DNA of 64,000 bases from Nocardioides sp. LHD-245 (GTDB taxonomy: Bacteria; Actinomycetota; Actinomycetes; Propionibacteriales; Nocardioidaceae): positions 1-64,000 of the forward strand of contig NZ_JAVFWN010000007.1 of NCBI RefSeq assembly GCF_030929495.1, written 5' to 3'. The translations under genes were made by a program, and so were the position numbers. Each line of letters starts with the position of its first letter. Positions within the stretch are counted from its first letter, which is position 1. The notes under the pieces are model-generated. The model had not been told where the DNA came from. It made no database searches and worked only from the letters and a program-made list of their open reading frames with translations. Below are positions 35,297 to 43,309 of this stretch, in pieces.

Positions 35297-36906
35297 GCCG
35301 CGCCGCCGGACTCGTCGTCGAGGTCGAGGGCCGGGTGGTGCGCCTCGACGGCAAGCAGGTCTACCGGATCGGCCGGGCGGTCGAGGCCGACGTCGTCCTG
35401 ACGGCGGGCTCGGTGTCGCGTCAGCACGCCGAGCTCCAGGCCACGGCCTACGGCTGGGTGCTCGTCGACAACGACAGCCAGTTCGGCACCTACGTCGAGG
35501 ACGAGCGGGTCACCGAGTACCCGGTCGAACGCCGGATCCTGGTCCGCTGCGGCCCGCCCTCCACCGGCGCGACCCTGGTCGTCGTCCCCGCCGACGAGTA
35601 CGACGTCGCGGCGGCCACCCCGCCCGCGGCATCGTCGGCGGCGGATCCGGAGCCGGTCTCGGGCGACGACGCCACTCAGGTCCTCGCGCTGCCGCACCGC
35701 CCGGCCGACATCGCGGACACGGTCCGAGCCGGTCCCACCGCGCCGCGCACGGGCCCCGACCTGCTGCTGGTCGCCGAGGGCCGCGAGCATCGGTTCCGGC
35801 ACCCGGCCGAGATCACCGTGGGCAGGCGCAGCGACTGCACGGTCGTCTTGGGCGACCCGGCCTGTTCGCGGCTGCACGGCCGGATCGACCCGGTCCCGGG
35901 CGGCTGGACCTACACCAACCTCTCCAACGAGGGCACCTTCCACGACGGTCGCCGGCTCGCCACCCGCGCCTTCGACGGGCGCGTCGCCCTGCGCCTCGGC
36001 CATCCCGTCGCCGGTCCCGAGCTCACCCTCGTCCCGATCCTGTCGGCCGCCGAGGAGGAGCACCGGATCGCCCGCCGTCGGCTCCGCCGGCGCCTCGCCG
36101 TCGTGGGCGGCGTGGCAACGGCGCTGACGCTGGTCGCCGTCGTGGTCGGCGTCGCGCTCGTGGCCGGCGGCGACGACCCGGGCCGCCGCTCGGGCGGAGA
36201 CGGTGTCCTGGACCGGGCGAAGGCCGCCACGGTCAAGATCACCGCCGAGAGCCACCGGATCGACGCCCCCGCCAGCACCTACCACGGGTCCGGCTCGATC
36301 ATCCGCTCGGACGGCCTGATCCTCACCAACGCCCACGTCGCGGCCCCGGAGTCGCCCGGGCTCGCGGACAGGTACGGCGACGACCTCCGCCTCGCGGACC
36401 CCGACTACCTGCTCGTCTCGCTCACCGACGGCCGGACCGACACCAACGCCCGCGCCGCCTACCGCGCCCGCGTGGTCGAGGCGGACGGCGAGCTCGACGT
36501 CGCCGTCGTGCAGATCTACGCCACGGCCGACGGCGGCGAGCTCGACGGGGAGCTGGACCTCCCGACCGTCCCGATCGGCAGCTCCGGCGACCTGCGCGCG
36601 GGCGACCGGATCACCGTGCTCGGTTTCCCAGCCGTGGCCGGTGACGGTGAGTCGATCACCGTGACCACCGGGGTCGTCTCTACCGTCCTCAACGATCCCG
36701 ACCTCGGCCCGCGCTCCGAGCTCGACACGGACGCCCGGATCGCCCCCGGCAACTCCGGCGGCATGGCGATCGACGAGGACGGCGAGCTGATCGGCATCCC
36801 GACCTCGCTGTTCGCCGCCGAGGGGTCCACCGTCACCAGCGGCCGGATCCGGTCCATCGACGTGGTCAAGGAGCTGATCGAGAAGGCCGAGGACGCGACC
36901 GACTGA
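35293..36906 (+). CDS. FHA-FHA-transmembrane-trypsin-like serine protease
   Basis: The 537-residue protein has two forkhead-associated domains (residues 1-105, YRIGRAVEADVVLTAGSVSR then QHAELQA; and about 155-250, ITVGRRSDCTVVLGDPACSR then LHGRI). One membrane helix follows (about 269-294, LAVVGGVATALTLVAVVVGV), then an external trypsin/HtrA-type protease. The triad is visible: His in LTNAHVA (about 346), Asp in GELDVAVVQI (about 402) and Ser488 in APGNSGGMAID. The FHA domains would bind phosphothreonine in the cytoplasm, linking the adjacent kinase and PP2C to proteolysis outside the membrane. GTG 35293 overlaps the kinase stop. A perfect hairpin terminator follows the gene. Confidence 0.9.
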   Translation: MSRAAGLVVEVEGRVVRLDGKQVYRIGRAVEADVVLTAGSVSRQHAELQATAYGWVLVDNDSQFGTYVEDERVTEYPVERRILVRCGPPSTGATLVVVPADEYDVAAATPPAASSAADPEPVSGDDATQVLALPHRPADIADTVRAGPTAPRTGPDLLLVAEGREHRFRHPAEITVGRRSDCTVVLGDPACSRLHGRIDPVPGGWTYTNLSNEGTFHDGRRLATRAFDGRVALRLGHPVAGPELTLVPILSAAEEEHRIARRRLRRRLAVVGGVATALTLVAVVVGVALVAGGDDPGRRSGGDGVLDRAKAATVKITAESHRIDAPASTYHGSGSIIRSDGLILTNAHVAAPESPGLADRYGDDLRLADPDYLLVSLTDGRTDTNARAAYRARVVEADGELDVAVVQIYATADGGELDGELDLPTVPIGSSGDLRAGDRITVLGFPAVAGDGESITVTTGVVSTVLNDPDLGPRSELDTDARIAPGNSGGMAIDEDGELIGIPTSLFAAEGSTVTSGRIRSIDVVKELIEKAEDATD

Positions 36907-36918
36907 GCATGCAGAGGC

Positions 36919-36945
36919 CCCCGCAGAGTCCTGCTTGCTGCGGGG
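36919..36945. terminator. Bidirectional hairpin terminator
   Basis: CCCCGCAG (36919-36926) pairs perfectly with CTGCGGGG (36938-36945) around an 11-base loop. It lies between the convergent FHA-protease and HNH genes and could end both transcripts. Confidence 0.6.
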
Positions 36946-36960
36946 TGTGGGGCGGGGTGG

Positions 36961-38328
36961 CTACTCGTCGGGTGGGCTGGGGTCGCCCGTGGTGTCGCTC
37001 GACCGGTGCCTTTCGACCCGGATGGGGTGGGTGCCGCGGTGGTCGACCCGGAACCGGTGGCCGGTCGGGCTGGTCCACACATAGGTCCCCGGCATCACGA
37101 TGTCGTAGCGCCAGGTGGAGTGGGTCTTCGCGCGATGGTGCCGTCTGCATAGGGCGACCTCGTTGCACGGACAGGTGACTCCGCCCTTCCCGTAGGGGCG
37201 GGCGTGGTCGACATCGCAACGGGTGGCGGGGCGGGTGCAGTGCGGGAACCGACAGGTCTGGTCCCGCAGGATCACGCGGGTGCGGTGGCGGTCGGGGATC
37301 TCGTAGGAGCCGACGGGGACATGGTCGGCCAGACCAATGACCGGGCGGACGATCACGGTCGTGTCCTTGGTCCGCAGCCACTCACGGATCTGTGCCGAGG
37401 TGATCGGGCAGCGGCCTTCGTCCCACCGACCCACCGGGTTCCCGAACGGGTTGTCCCCGGCGGCCGTGGTGCCGGTGATAGTGGTGTCGGTGATGGTGGT
37501 GTCGGTGATGTGCACGTTCAGCACGACCTTGCGACCGGGGCTGGTGGCGACGATCTCTCCGGTGTCGGGGTCGGGGATCAGCAGGTCGAGGGCGAGGTCC
37601 TGGCGGGTCAGCTCGGCGGCGGCCTTCGAGCGGCGCACATCGAGCGTCGAGTCGTCACCGAGCCGGCCCAGGACCTCGGCTCGGCGGGCGACCGCGAGGT
37701 CGAGGTCGTGGCCGTCGGCGGCATCCAGGAGCCCGTCGAGGTGGACCAGACCGTGCTCATCGACGGCGCCGATGTCGAACCGACGCTGGTCGGCGGCCTC
37801 CACACGCTCTGCTTCTGCCTTTTCGGGGTCGAACCGGAGCACCGCCTCCGTCACGAGTCGTTCGAGTTGGGCCCACCCGACTCCGGAGGCGTCGAAGAGT
37901 TGTCGGTCCACGAACCCGGCGGCGTCGGCGGACAGACTCCGGGTGAGGTCGGCGATCCGCTCGGCCCGCCACGGCGCCAACCGACCAGTGGTGACGGCGG
38001 CGTAGACGTGGGGGAGTCGCCAGGCGCACTCGATGACCCGCCCGACGTACGCCTTCCCGCCATCCGGAGACCGGCCCAGCACGGCGATGAGCTCCATCAA
38101 CCCGAACTCCGACACCAGTGGAGCGCCGTCACCGGCGATCGGGACCCCGGTGTCGAGGTAGCCCTCGGTGATCGTCGCCGCACCCTCAGGACCGGTGACC
38201 ACGTGGTCGCTCGCCCAGGTCGCGATGTCCTCCCACTCCTCGACGATCAACGTCTCGCGGGACCGGATCCGCTCGCCGACACGCGACAGCAACACTGCTG
38301 TCGAACGGGCGTCGGTGGCGAGATCCAT
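36961..38328 (-). CDS. DUF222 / HNH endonuclease family protein (13E12 type)
   Basis: The 455-residue protein has an N-terminal DUF222 helical region (about 30-290) and a C-terminal HNH nuclease: CRFPHCTRPATRCDVDHARP, then YGKGGVTCPCNEVALCRRHH. The Asp-His (DVDH) and the HH at the end are HNH residues, and the four cysteines are the usual zinc-binding pairs. Families of such genes occur in many copies in actinobacteria and are often associated with mobile or repeat DNA. ATG 38328 was chosen because it opens the conserved MDLATDA segment and has GGGAG nine bases upstream. No LexA box was found upstream, unlike the homologue at the left edge. Confidence 0.88.
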   Translation of the reverse strand: MDLATDARSTAVLLSRVGERIRSRETLIVEEWEDIATWASDHVVTGPEGAATITEGYLDTGVPIAGDGAPLVSEFGLMELIAVLGRSPDGGKAYVGRVIECAWRLPHVYAAVTTGRLAPWRAERIADLTRSLSADAAGFVDRQLFDASGVGWAQLERLVTEAVLRFDPEKAEAERVEAADQRRFDIGAVDEHGLVHLDGLLDAADGHDLDLAVARRAEVLGRLGDDSTLDVRRSKAAAELTRQDLALDLLIPDPDTGEIVATSPGRKVVLNVHITDTTITDTTITGTTAAGDNPFGNPVGRWDEGRCPITSAQIREWLRTKDTTVIVRPVIGLADHVPVGSYEIPDRHRTRVILRDQTCRFPHCTRPATRCDVDHARPYGKGGVTCPCNEVALCRRHHRAKTHSTWRYDIVMPGTYVWTSPTGHRFRVDHRGTHPIRVERHRSSDTTGDPSPPDE

Positions 38329-38645
38329 GACTGGATTCTCCCACCCACCCACGACACTTCAAAGCGCCGCAAACCCGCCTGTGGACTAGGGAAACCCGAA
38401 CGGCGGGGTGTGGACAACCAACGTCACGTTCAGCGACACAAGCGCCCCAACCGCCCAACCCGCGAACCGCAGCCCGACCGCCGAACCCAGCCACCTCCCC
38501 AACGCTCTCGTCGCTGCCGCTTGAAACGCAACCGACTACGCGGCCGAAGCCCACGGACAATTCCGGCAGCACCACCGGGGTCTCGTGACGGGCGCTGCGC
38601 GACCTCCTCAACCACCGGGGTCGCCGCGTGACCCGACGACAGACG
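38329..38645. other. Intergenic region with DnaA-box-like motifs
   Basis: This 317-base gap between the HNH and Ku genes has no convincing ORF. On the minus strand it contains TTGTCCACA (38409-38417), an exact actinobacterial DnaA box, and TAGTCCACA (38379-38387). The phrase ACCACCGGGGTC occurs twice (near 38570 and 38610). Nothing else was recognised. Confidence 0.4.
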
Positions 38646-39557
38646 TCAGCTGGCCTTCTTGGCTGCCGCCTTCTTCGTGGTCTTCTTCGCCGGCGCCTTC
38701 TTGGTAGCGGTCTTCTTCGCGGCGGTCTTCTTGGCGGTCGTCTTCTTCGCGGCCGCCTTCTTGGCCGGCTTCGGCTCGGTCTCGCCCCGCGACGTCTTGG
38801 CCGCCTCGACCGAGCGTTGCAGCGCCGCGAGCAGGTCGACCACCTCGCCTCCGGTCTTCGCCGAGGTCTCGGTGCGCTGCACCTCGCCGCCCTCGATCTT
38901 CGCCTTCACCACGGCCTGCACCGCGTCGGCGTAGTCGTCCTCGAACGCGGCCGGGTCGAAGTCGCCCGACAGCGTCTCGACGAGCATGTGGGCCATCTTG
39001 ACCTCCGCGTCCTTGACCTCGCCGGACTCGACGCTGAAGTCGGGCGTGCGGATCTCGTCGGGCCACATCATCGTCTGCAGCACGATCACGTCGTCGCGCA
39101 CCCGCAGCACCGCGGTCGTCACCCGCTGCCGCAGCGCGACCGTGACGACGGCCATCCGGTCGGCGTCGAGGAGCGCCTGGCGCAGCAGCGCGTACGGCTT
39201 GGCGCCGGTGCCCTCGGGCTCGAGGTAGTAGGACTTCTCGAACAGCAGCGGGTCGATCTGGTCGCTCGGGACGAACTTCTCGACCGCGATCTCCCGCGAC
39301 GACGTCGTCGGCAGGTTCGCCATGTCGTCCTCGGTGAGGATGACCATCTCGCCGTCCTCGGTCTCGTACCCCTTCGCGATGTCGGAGTACGGCACCTCCT
39401 CGCCGTCGATCGCGCAGATCCGCTGGTACTTGATCCGGCCGCCGTCCTTGGCGTGCACCTGCCGGAACGAGACGTCGTGGCTCTCGGTGGCGCTGTAGAG
39501 CTTGACCGGGACGCTGACGAGGCCGAACGAGACGGCACCCTTCCAGATCGCACGCAT
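38646..39557 (-). CDS. ku: Ku, DNA end-binding protein of NHEJ
   Basis: The 303-residue protein is a bacterial Ku: MRAIWKGAVSFGLVSVPVKL, SFRQVHAKDGGRIKYQRICA, then MWPDEIRTPDFSVESGEVKD. It forms a homodimeric ring that binds DNA ends and recruits LigD. After residue 250 the protein has an extended tail of lysine-alanine repeats (KKAAAKKTTAKKTAAKKTA), seen in many actinobacterial Ku proteins and thought to help DNA retention. The -10 box TAGGCT (39564-39569, minus strand) lies six bases before the ATG, predicting a leaderless mRNA. It is divergent from the LigD ligase gene, 49 bases away. Confidence 0.95.
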   Translation of the reverse strand: MRAIWKGAVSFGLVSVPVKLYSATESHDVSFRQVHAKDGGRIKYQRICAIDGEEVPYSDIAKGYETEDGEMVILTEDDMANLPTTSSREIAVEKFVPSDQIDPLLFEKSYYLEPEGTGAKPYALLRQALLDADRMAVVTVALRQRVTTAVLRVRDDVIVLQTMMWPDEIRTPDFSVESGEVKDAEVKMAHMLVETLSGDFDPAAFEDDYADAVQAVVKAKIEGGEVQRTETSAKTGGEVVDLLAALQRSVEAAKTSRGETEPKPAKKAAAKKTTAKKTAAKKTATKKAPAKKTTKKAAAKKAS

Positions 39558-39563
39558 GGGACG

Positions 39564-39600
39564 AGCCTACGCGCTGGCGGCCCCGTCCGGACGGCATGAT
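39564..39600. promoter_or_regulatory. Back-to-back -10 boxes of ku and ligD
   Basis: The minus-strand TAGGCT (39564-39569) serves ku. The plus-strand CATGAT (39595-39600) lies six bases before the GTG start of the ligase gene. Both suggest leaderless divergent transcription from overlapping promoters, so the two NHEJ arms are likely co-regulated. Confidence 0.45.
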
Positions 39601-39606
39601 GGACTC

Positions 39607-40551
39607 GTGCCCGACCTGCGCCCGATGCTCGCCACCCCCGGCACCCACGTGCCGCGTGGCGAGGAGTGGTGCCACGAGGTCAAGTGGGACGGCGTGCGCG
39701 CCATCGGCGCCGTGGCGGCGGGCGCCGTCACGCTGACCAGCCGCAACGGCAACCGGATCAGCGGGGCCTGGCCCGAGCTGGTCACCCCGCCCGCGGGCGC
39801 CGGCGACCTGGTGGTCGACGGTGAGATCATCGCGCTCAACGAGCGCGGCGTACCCGACTTCCGCGTCCTGGCCGAGCGGATGCATGTCCGGAACCCGCCG
39901 ACGGTCGCCCGCCTGGCCGCACGCATCCCGGCGACGTACATGGTCTTCGACCTGCTCCGCCTCGACGGCGAGGACCTGTGCGGCCTACCGCTCCACGAGC
40001 GCCGCCGCCGGCTCGCCGGGCTGGACCTCGCCCGTGCCGGTTGGCAGGTCCCGGTCGAGTACGACGACGGCGAGATGCTCCACGAGGCCACGCGCGCGCA
40101 GGGACTGGAGGGCATCGTCAGCAAGCGGCGCGACTCGACCTACCGGCCCGGTGAGCGCAGCTCGCACTGGCTGAAGCTCCCGCACCGCCACCGCGGCTCG
40201 TTCGTGGTCGGCGGCTGGCGGCCCCAGGTCGGCACGAGCGACCGGCTGGCCGCGCTGCTGGTGGGGGAGCCGACCGCCGCCGGGCTGGCCTTCCGCGGCC
40301 GGGTCGGCAGCGGGATCGGCCCGAAGCAGTCCCGGCTGCTCGCCGAGCTGCTCGCGCCGCTGTCCCGCGCCGCCAGCCCGTTCGGCGACGAGGTGCCGCG
40401 CGTCGACGCGGACGGCACCACCTGGGTGGAGCCGGTCGTGGTGGTCGACGTCGACACCCACGGGCTCGGCTACGAGCGGCTGCGGCAGCCGTCGTACCGT
40501 GGCGTGCGCGCGGACCTGACCCCGGACGACCTCGTCACGGAGGACGCCTGA
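39607..40551 (+). CDS. ligD: ATP-dependent DNA ligase (LigD ligase module)
   Basis: The 314-residue protein is a stand-alone ligase domain. The adenylation motif I is EVKWDGVRAIG with nucleophile Lys26, motif III is TYMVFDLLRLDGEDL, motif IV includes EGIVSKRRDSTYRPGERSSH, and motif V WLKLPHRHRG. A C-terminal OB fold ends in YERLRQPSYRGVRADLTPDD. In mycobacteria ligase, polymerase and phosphoesterase are one LigD polypeptide. Here the ligase is separate and the polymerase follows in the next gene with a one-base overlap. The start is GTG 39607 because it precedes the conserved PDLRPMLA and lies six bases after a -10-like CATGAT. It seals breaks held by Ku. Confidence 0.92.
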   Translation: MPDLRPMLATPGTHVPRGEEWCHEVKWDGVRAIGAVAAGAVTLTSRNGNRISGAWPELVTPPAGAGDLVVDGEIIALNERGVPDFRVLAERMHVRNPPTVARLAARIPATYMVFDLLRLDGEDLCGLPLHERRRRLAGLDLARAGWQVPVEYDDGEMLHEATRAQGLEGIVSKRRDSTYRPGERSSHWLKLPHRHRGSFVVGGWRPQVGTSDRLAALLVGEPTAAGLAFRGRVGSGIGPKQSRLLAELLAPLSRAASPFGDEVPRVDADGTTWVEPVVVVDVDTHGLGYERLRQPSYRGVRADLTPDDLVTEDA

Positions 40552-41471
40552 TGCCGAAGCAGGGTGATCACCCCCAGACCGAGGTCCATGTCGACGTCGA
40601 GGGCCGCACGCTGCGACTCACCAACCTCGAGAAGGTGCTCTACCCGAGCACCGGCACCACCAAGGGCGAGGTGCTCGACTACTACGTCCGGGTCGCGCCG
40701 GTGCTCCTGCCGCACCTCGAGGGTCGTCCGGTGACCCGGATCCGCTGGCCGCACGGCGTCGGCGACCTGAGCTTCTTCGAGAAGAACGCCCCTCGGGGCA
40801 CGCCCAGCTGGGTGCGCACCGCGGAGGTGCCCACGACGGGCAGTCGCGGGCCGAGCCGGCACGGCGACACGCTGGTCTTCCCGATCATCGAGGACCTCCC
40901 CACCCTGGTCTGGGCGGTCAACCTCGCCGCGCTCGAGCTCCACGTCCACCAGTGGACCGTCGACGCGGACGACGAGCCGGTCGGCGCGGACCGGCTGGTC
41001 ATCGACCTCGACCCGGGGGAGCCAGCCGGGTTGCACGAGTGCTGCCAGGTCGCGCTGCACGTGCAGGAGGCGCTCGCCGCACGCGACCTCGACGCGGTGG
41101 CGGTCACGAGCGGCAGCAAGGGGCTCCACCTGTACGCACCGTTGCCCGAGCCGTTGCCGTCGGCCGAGACCAGCGAGCTCGCGAAGCAGGTCGCCGAGGA
41201 GCTCCAGGCCGCTCACCCGCAGCTGGTCACCGCCACCATGACCAAGGCCCGGCGCCGCGGGAAGGTGTTCCTCGACTGGTCGCAGAACGCCGGTTCGAAG
41301 ACCACCGTCGCGCCGTACTCCCTGCGGGGGACACCGCGCCCCCAGGTCGCCACGCCCGTCGGCTGGGACGAGGTGGCCGCCGGGGCCGAGGATCCGCTCG
41401 GTCTCGACCAGTTCACGCCGACCCAGGTCCTCGACCGCGTCGAGGAGCTCGGCGACCTGTTCGGTGTCTGA
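40551..41471 (+). CDS. ligD: LigD-type polymerase/primase (POL domain)
   Basis: The 306-residue protein is an archaeo-eukaryotic primase-family LigD polymerase. Visible motifs are LTNLEKVLYPSTGTTKGEVL, VTRIRWPHGVGDLSFFEKNA, the metal-binding aspartates in RLVIDLDPGE, SGSKGLHLYAP, and the C-terminal RRRGKVFLDWSQN with SLRGTPRPQVATPV. It fills gaps and adds ribonucleotides at breaks during end joining. The ATG shares its A with the ligase stop codon (TGATG). No LigD-type 3'-phosphoesterase module is present in the window, so NHEJ here is encoded in split form. Confidence 0.93.
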   Translation: MPKQGDHPQTEVHVDVEGRTLRLTNLEKVLYPSTGTTKGEVLDYYVRVAPVLLPHLEGRPVTRIRWPHGVGDLSFFEKNAPRGTPSWVRTAEVPTTGSRGPSRHGDTLVFPIIEDLPTLVWAVNLAALELHVHQWTVDADDEPVGADRLVIDLDPGEPAGLHECCQVALHVQEALAARDLDAVAVTSGSKGLHLYAPLPEPLPSAETSELAKQVAEELQAAHPQLVTATMTKARRRGKVFLDWSQNAGSKTTVAPYSLRGTPRPQVATPVGWDEVAAGAEDPLGLDQFTPTQVLDRVEELGDLFGV

Positions 41472-41755
41472 CGGCGCGAGCGTGTCGCATGCCGTGCTCG
41501 CCGCCCGGGCGCTCGCTCCGCTCGGCCCGCGGGCGTCGCACGACGCGCTTCGCGCGTGCGCCACGCGGCCGCGCACGCGGTGGGCTTTCGTGGGTCCAGA
41601 CCGGGCCTGGCGGCAGGACTGCTGCAGACGCGCTTCGCGCGTGCGCCACGCTGCCGCGCACGCGGTGGGCTTTCGTGGGTCCAGACCGGGCCTGGCGGCA
41701 AGACTGCTGCAGACGCGCTTCGCGCGTGCGCCACGCTGCCGCGCGGTCTCGATCG
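41472..41755. other. Intergenic region holding a GC-rich tandem repeat
   Basis: The 284 bases after the polymerase gene contain no supported gene. They start with short GC-rich dyads (CGCTCGCTCCGCTCG) and continue into the 85-bp tandem repeat annotated separately. Confidence 0.6.
41542..41744. repeat. 85-bp tandem repeat, 2.4 copies
   Basis: Units start at 41542, 41627 and 41712, each with GACGCGCTTCGCGCGTGCGC; the first two are 85 bp and almost identical, and the third stops after 33 bases. Each unit contains three small dyads (GCGC-ttc-GCGC, CCGC-gcac-GCGG and CCAG-accgggc-CTGG), so the transcript would fold into serial hairpins. All reading frames give Arg/Ala-rich shadow peptides. It lies between convergent genes and may act as a terminator array or be a mobile intergenic repeat. 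Confidence 0.85.
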
Positions 41756-42127
41756 TCAGGTCACGCGCCGGCGCATGGGGTAGACGTCGAACTGCGTCAC
41801 CGCCCCTGCCGGGTCACCGCCGGAGCCGACCGCGTGGGCGACCTCGTCGGGGGACACGGCGTGATCGGCCTCGTCGAGGGTGGCGTCGATGAGCATCTGG
41901 AACTCCGGCGCCGGGTGGGCCACCCGCTGCGCCGCCGCGTCGATGCGCCAGCCGGCCCGGCCGAGCTCGTTGAACAGTCCCATGAGGGTGGTGTTCTTCT
42001 CGGCGGCGATGCCCTCGAAGCCGTCGGCGGCCTCGATGAGGTAGACCGGCCGGGTCACGGCGAGCGCGGCGGCGTCGTACAACGGCACCCACAGGCGCGC
42101 GTACTCGTACGACCGCTTCGCGCTCAC
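41756..42127 (-). CDS. Conserved-looking small protein of unknown function
   Basis: The 123-residue protein reads MSAKRSYEYARLWVPLYDAA, then ALAVTRPVYLIEAADGFEGI, and LMGLFNELGRAGWRIDAAAQ. It has no signal peptide, membrane helix or known catalytic motif. The ordered alpha/beta-like pattern and normal codon use support a real gene. It is followed at its 3' side by the tandem repeat and preceded, 27 bases away, by a PP2C gene on the same strand, so the two may be co-transcribed. I do not recognise the family. Confidence 0.65.
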   Translation of the reverse strand: MSAKRSYEYARLWVPLYDAAALAVTRPVYLIEAADGFEGIAAEKNTTLMGLFNELGRAGWRIDAAAQRVAHPAPEFQMLIDATLDEADHAVSPDEVAHAVGSGGDPAGAVTQFDVYPMRRRVT

Positions 42128-42154
42128 CCGCCCAGTGTAGGACCGGATCGGGGG

Positions 42155-42964
42155 TCAGGCCGAGCGCAACGGCCGAACAGCGGCCGGGTCGACCACGTTG
42201 GTCAGGTCGAACGCCGCCCCGAGGACCACGCCATTGGCCGCGATCGCCGGCGCGTCGACCACGTCGGCGACGATCGCGGTCACGTTGTCGCGACTCCCGC
42301 CGTCCAGGGCGTCGCGCACCAGCCGGTCGACCGCCAGGCCAGGGCTGCCACGGCCGAGAATGCGACCGAGAGCCGCGGCCGAGAGCACGTCGCTGACCCC
42401 GTCGCTGCACAGCAGCAGCCGGTCGCCGGGGCGTAGGGCCAGCAGGATCAGGTCGGGTCGGGGGACGTGCTCGCCGTCGACCGCCTGCAGCACGACATTG
42501 CGGTACGGCGCCGCGGCGGCCTGCTCCGGCGTCAACTGGCCGCTGTCGACCATCGACTGCACCAGGGTCTGGTCGTGGGAGAGCTGGCTGAGCTCCCGGT
42601 CGCGCAGCAGGTAGGCGCGCGAGTCCCCGACGTGGCCGAGCGCGGTGTGGATCCCGTCGGTCAGCACGGCCGTCAGCGTCGTCGCCATCCCCGTGCGCCG
42701 CGGGTCCGCCGCGATGCCGGCGACCAGCTGGGCGTGCGCCTCCCGGGCGGCCGCGCCGAGCAGGCGGGCCGGCTCGTGGCCGGGATGGGCCAGGGCACGG
42801 GCGCTGACGACGTACGCCGTCGTGGCGGAGGCCACCTCACCGGCCTCGGCACCGCCGACCCCGTCGGCGACGCAGAGGAGATAGGGCCCGGCGAACCCGG
42901 CGTCCTCGTTGTTGGTGCGCACCCGGCCGGTCTCGCTGCGCGCGGCGAAGCGGAACTGCAGCAC
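42155..42964 (-). CDS. PP2C-family Ser/Thr protein phosphatase
   Basis: The 269-residue protein is a compact bacterial PP2C (PstP/PrpC-like): SETGRVRTNNEDAGFAGPYL, CVADGVGGAEAGEVAS, LGHVGDSRAYLLRDRELSQL, LLLCSDGVSDVLS and GGSRDNVTAIVADV hold the metal-binding aspartates. It dephosphorylates Ser/Thr proteins in the cytoplasm. GTG 42964 is preferred because GGGAGG lies eight bases upstream; GTG 42973 abuts the same sequence. The ribosome binding site sits in the stem of an inverted repeat (42973-43006). It is distinct from the PP2C near 32.7 kb, which lacks the NNED-type motif. Confidence 0.9.
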   Translation of the reverse strand: MLQFRFAARSETGRVRTNNEDAGFAGPYLLCVADGVGGAEAGEVASATTAYVVSARALAHPGHEPARLLGAAAREAHAQLVAGIAADPRRTGMATTLTAVLTDGIHTALGHVGDSRAYLLRDRELSQLSHDQTLVQSMVDSGQLTPEQAAAAPYRNVVLQAVDGEHVPRPDLILLALRPGDRLLLCSDGVSDVLSAAALGRILGRGSPGLAVDRLVRDALDGGSRDNVTAIVADVVDAPAIAANGVVLGAAFDLTNVVDPAAVRPLRSA

Positions 42965-42972
42965 GGTGCTCA

Positions 42973-43006
42973 CCTCCCGGGTCGTACCTGGTCAACGCCC
43001 GGGAGG
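42973..43006 (-). promoter_or_regulatory. Inverted repeat covering the PP2C ribosome binding site
   Basis: CCTCCCGGG (42973-42981) and CCCGGGAGG (42998-43006) are perfectly complementary with a 16-base loop. In the minus-strand mRNA the 3' arm contains the GGGAGG ribosome binding site of the PP2C gene. The structure could limit translation, or act as a terminator for the upstream DUF3107 transcript. Confidence 0.45.
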
Positions 43007-43029
43007 GGCGCCGGAGTTCCCCGAAGGGG

Positions 43030-43260
43030 TCAGCGCAGGAAGCCGACCTGGCCGCTCGTGCTGCGACCGATCTCGACGTAGGCGAGCTTGGCGGTCGGGA
43101 CGACGGTGACCTTGCCCTTGGTGTCGGTCAGCGTGATCACGCCGTCGGCAGCCGCGATCGCGGCTGCCACCTGCTTCGCGACGGCCTCGTGAGACTCGTC
43201 GGTCTCGATCACGAGCTCTCGGGCGGTGTTCTGCACACCGATCTTGACCTCGACGGTCAT
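43030..43260 (-). CDS. DUF3107 family protein
   Basis: The 76-residue protein reads MTVEVKIGVQNTARELVIET, then DESHEAVAKQVAAAIAAADG and ends KLAYVEIGRSTSGQVGFLR, the DUF3107 pattern. It is a small cytoplasmic beta-alpha protein; the mycobacterial counterpart is, as I recall, Rv3208A (TB9.4). ATG 43260 is chosen because GAGGAG lies seven bases upstream; an in-frame GTG at 43266 abuts the ribosome binding site. It lies just downstream of the TetR gene on the same strand, an arrangement conserved in actinobacteria. Function unknown. Confidence 0.9.
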   Translation of the reverse strand: MTVEVKIGVQNTARELVIETDESHEAVAKQVAAAIAAADGVITLTDTKGKVTVVPTAKLAYVEIGRSTSGQVGFLR

Positions 43261-43309
43261 GGTCACACTCCTCGTTCGTGGGGATGGCGCAAGCCTAGTC
43301 AGGCCGGCC

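Noticed and set aside
32278..36906. Complete tellurium-resistance (ter) operon
   Set aside because: No TerD, TerC or TerB-type genes in the window; only the vWA/PP2C/kinase resemblance remains.
38281..38340. LexA box before the second DUF222-HNH gene
   Set aside because: Only a half-site-like TCGAACGG is seen; no palindrome.
41542..41744. CRISPR-like repeat array
   Set aside because: Units are contiguous 85-bp tandem copies without variable spacers, and no cas genes are present.
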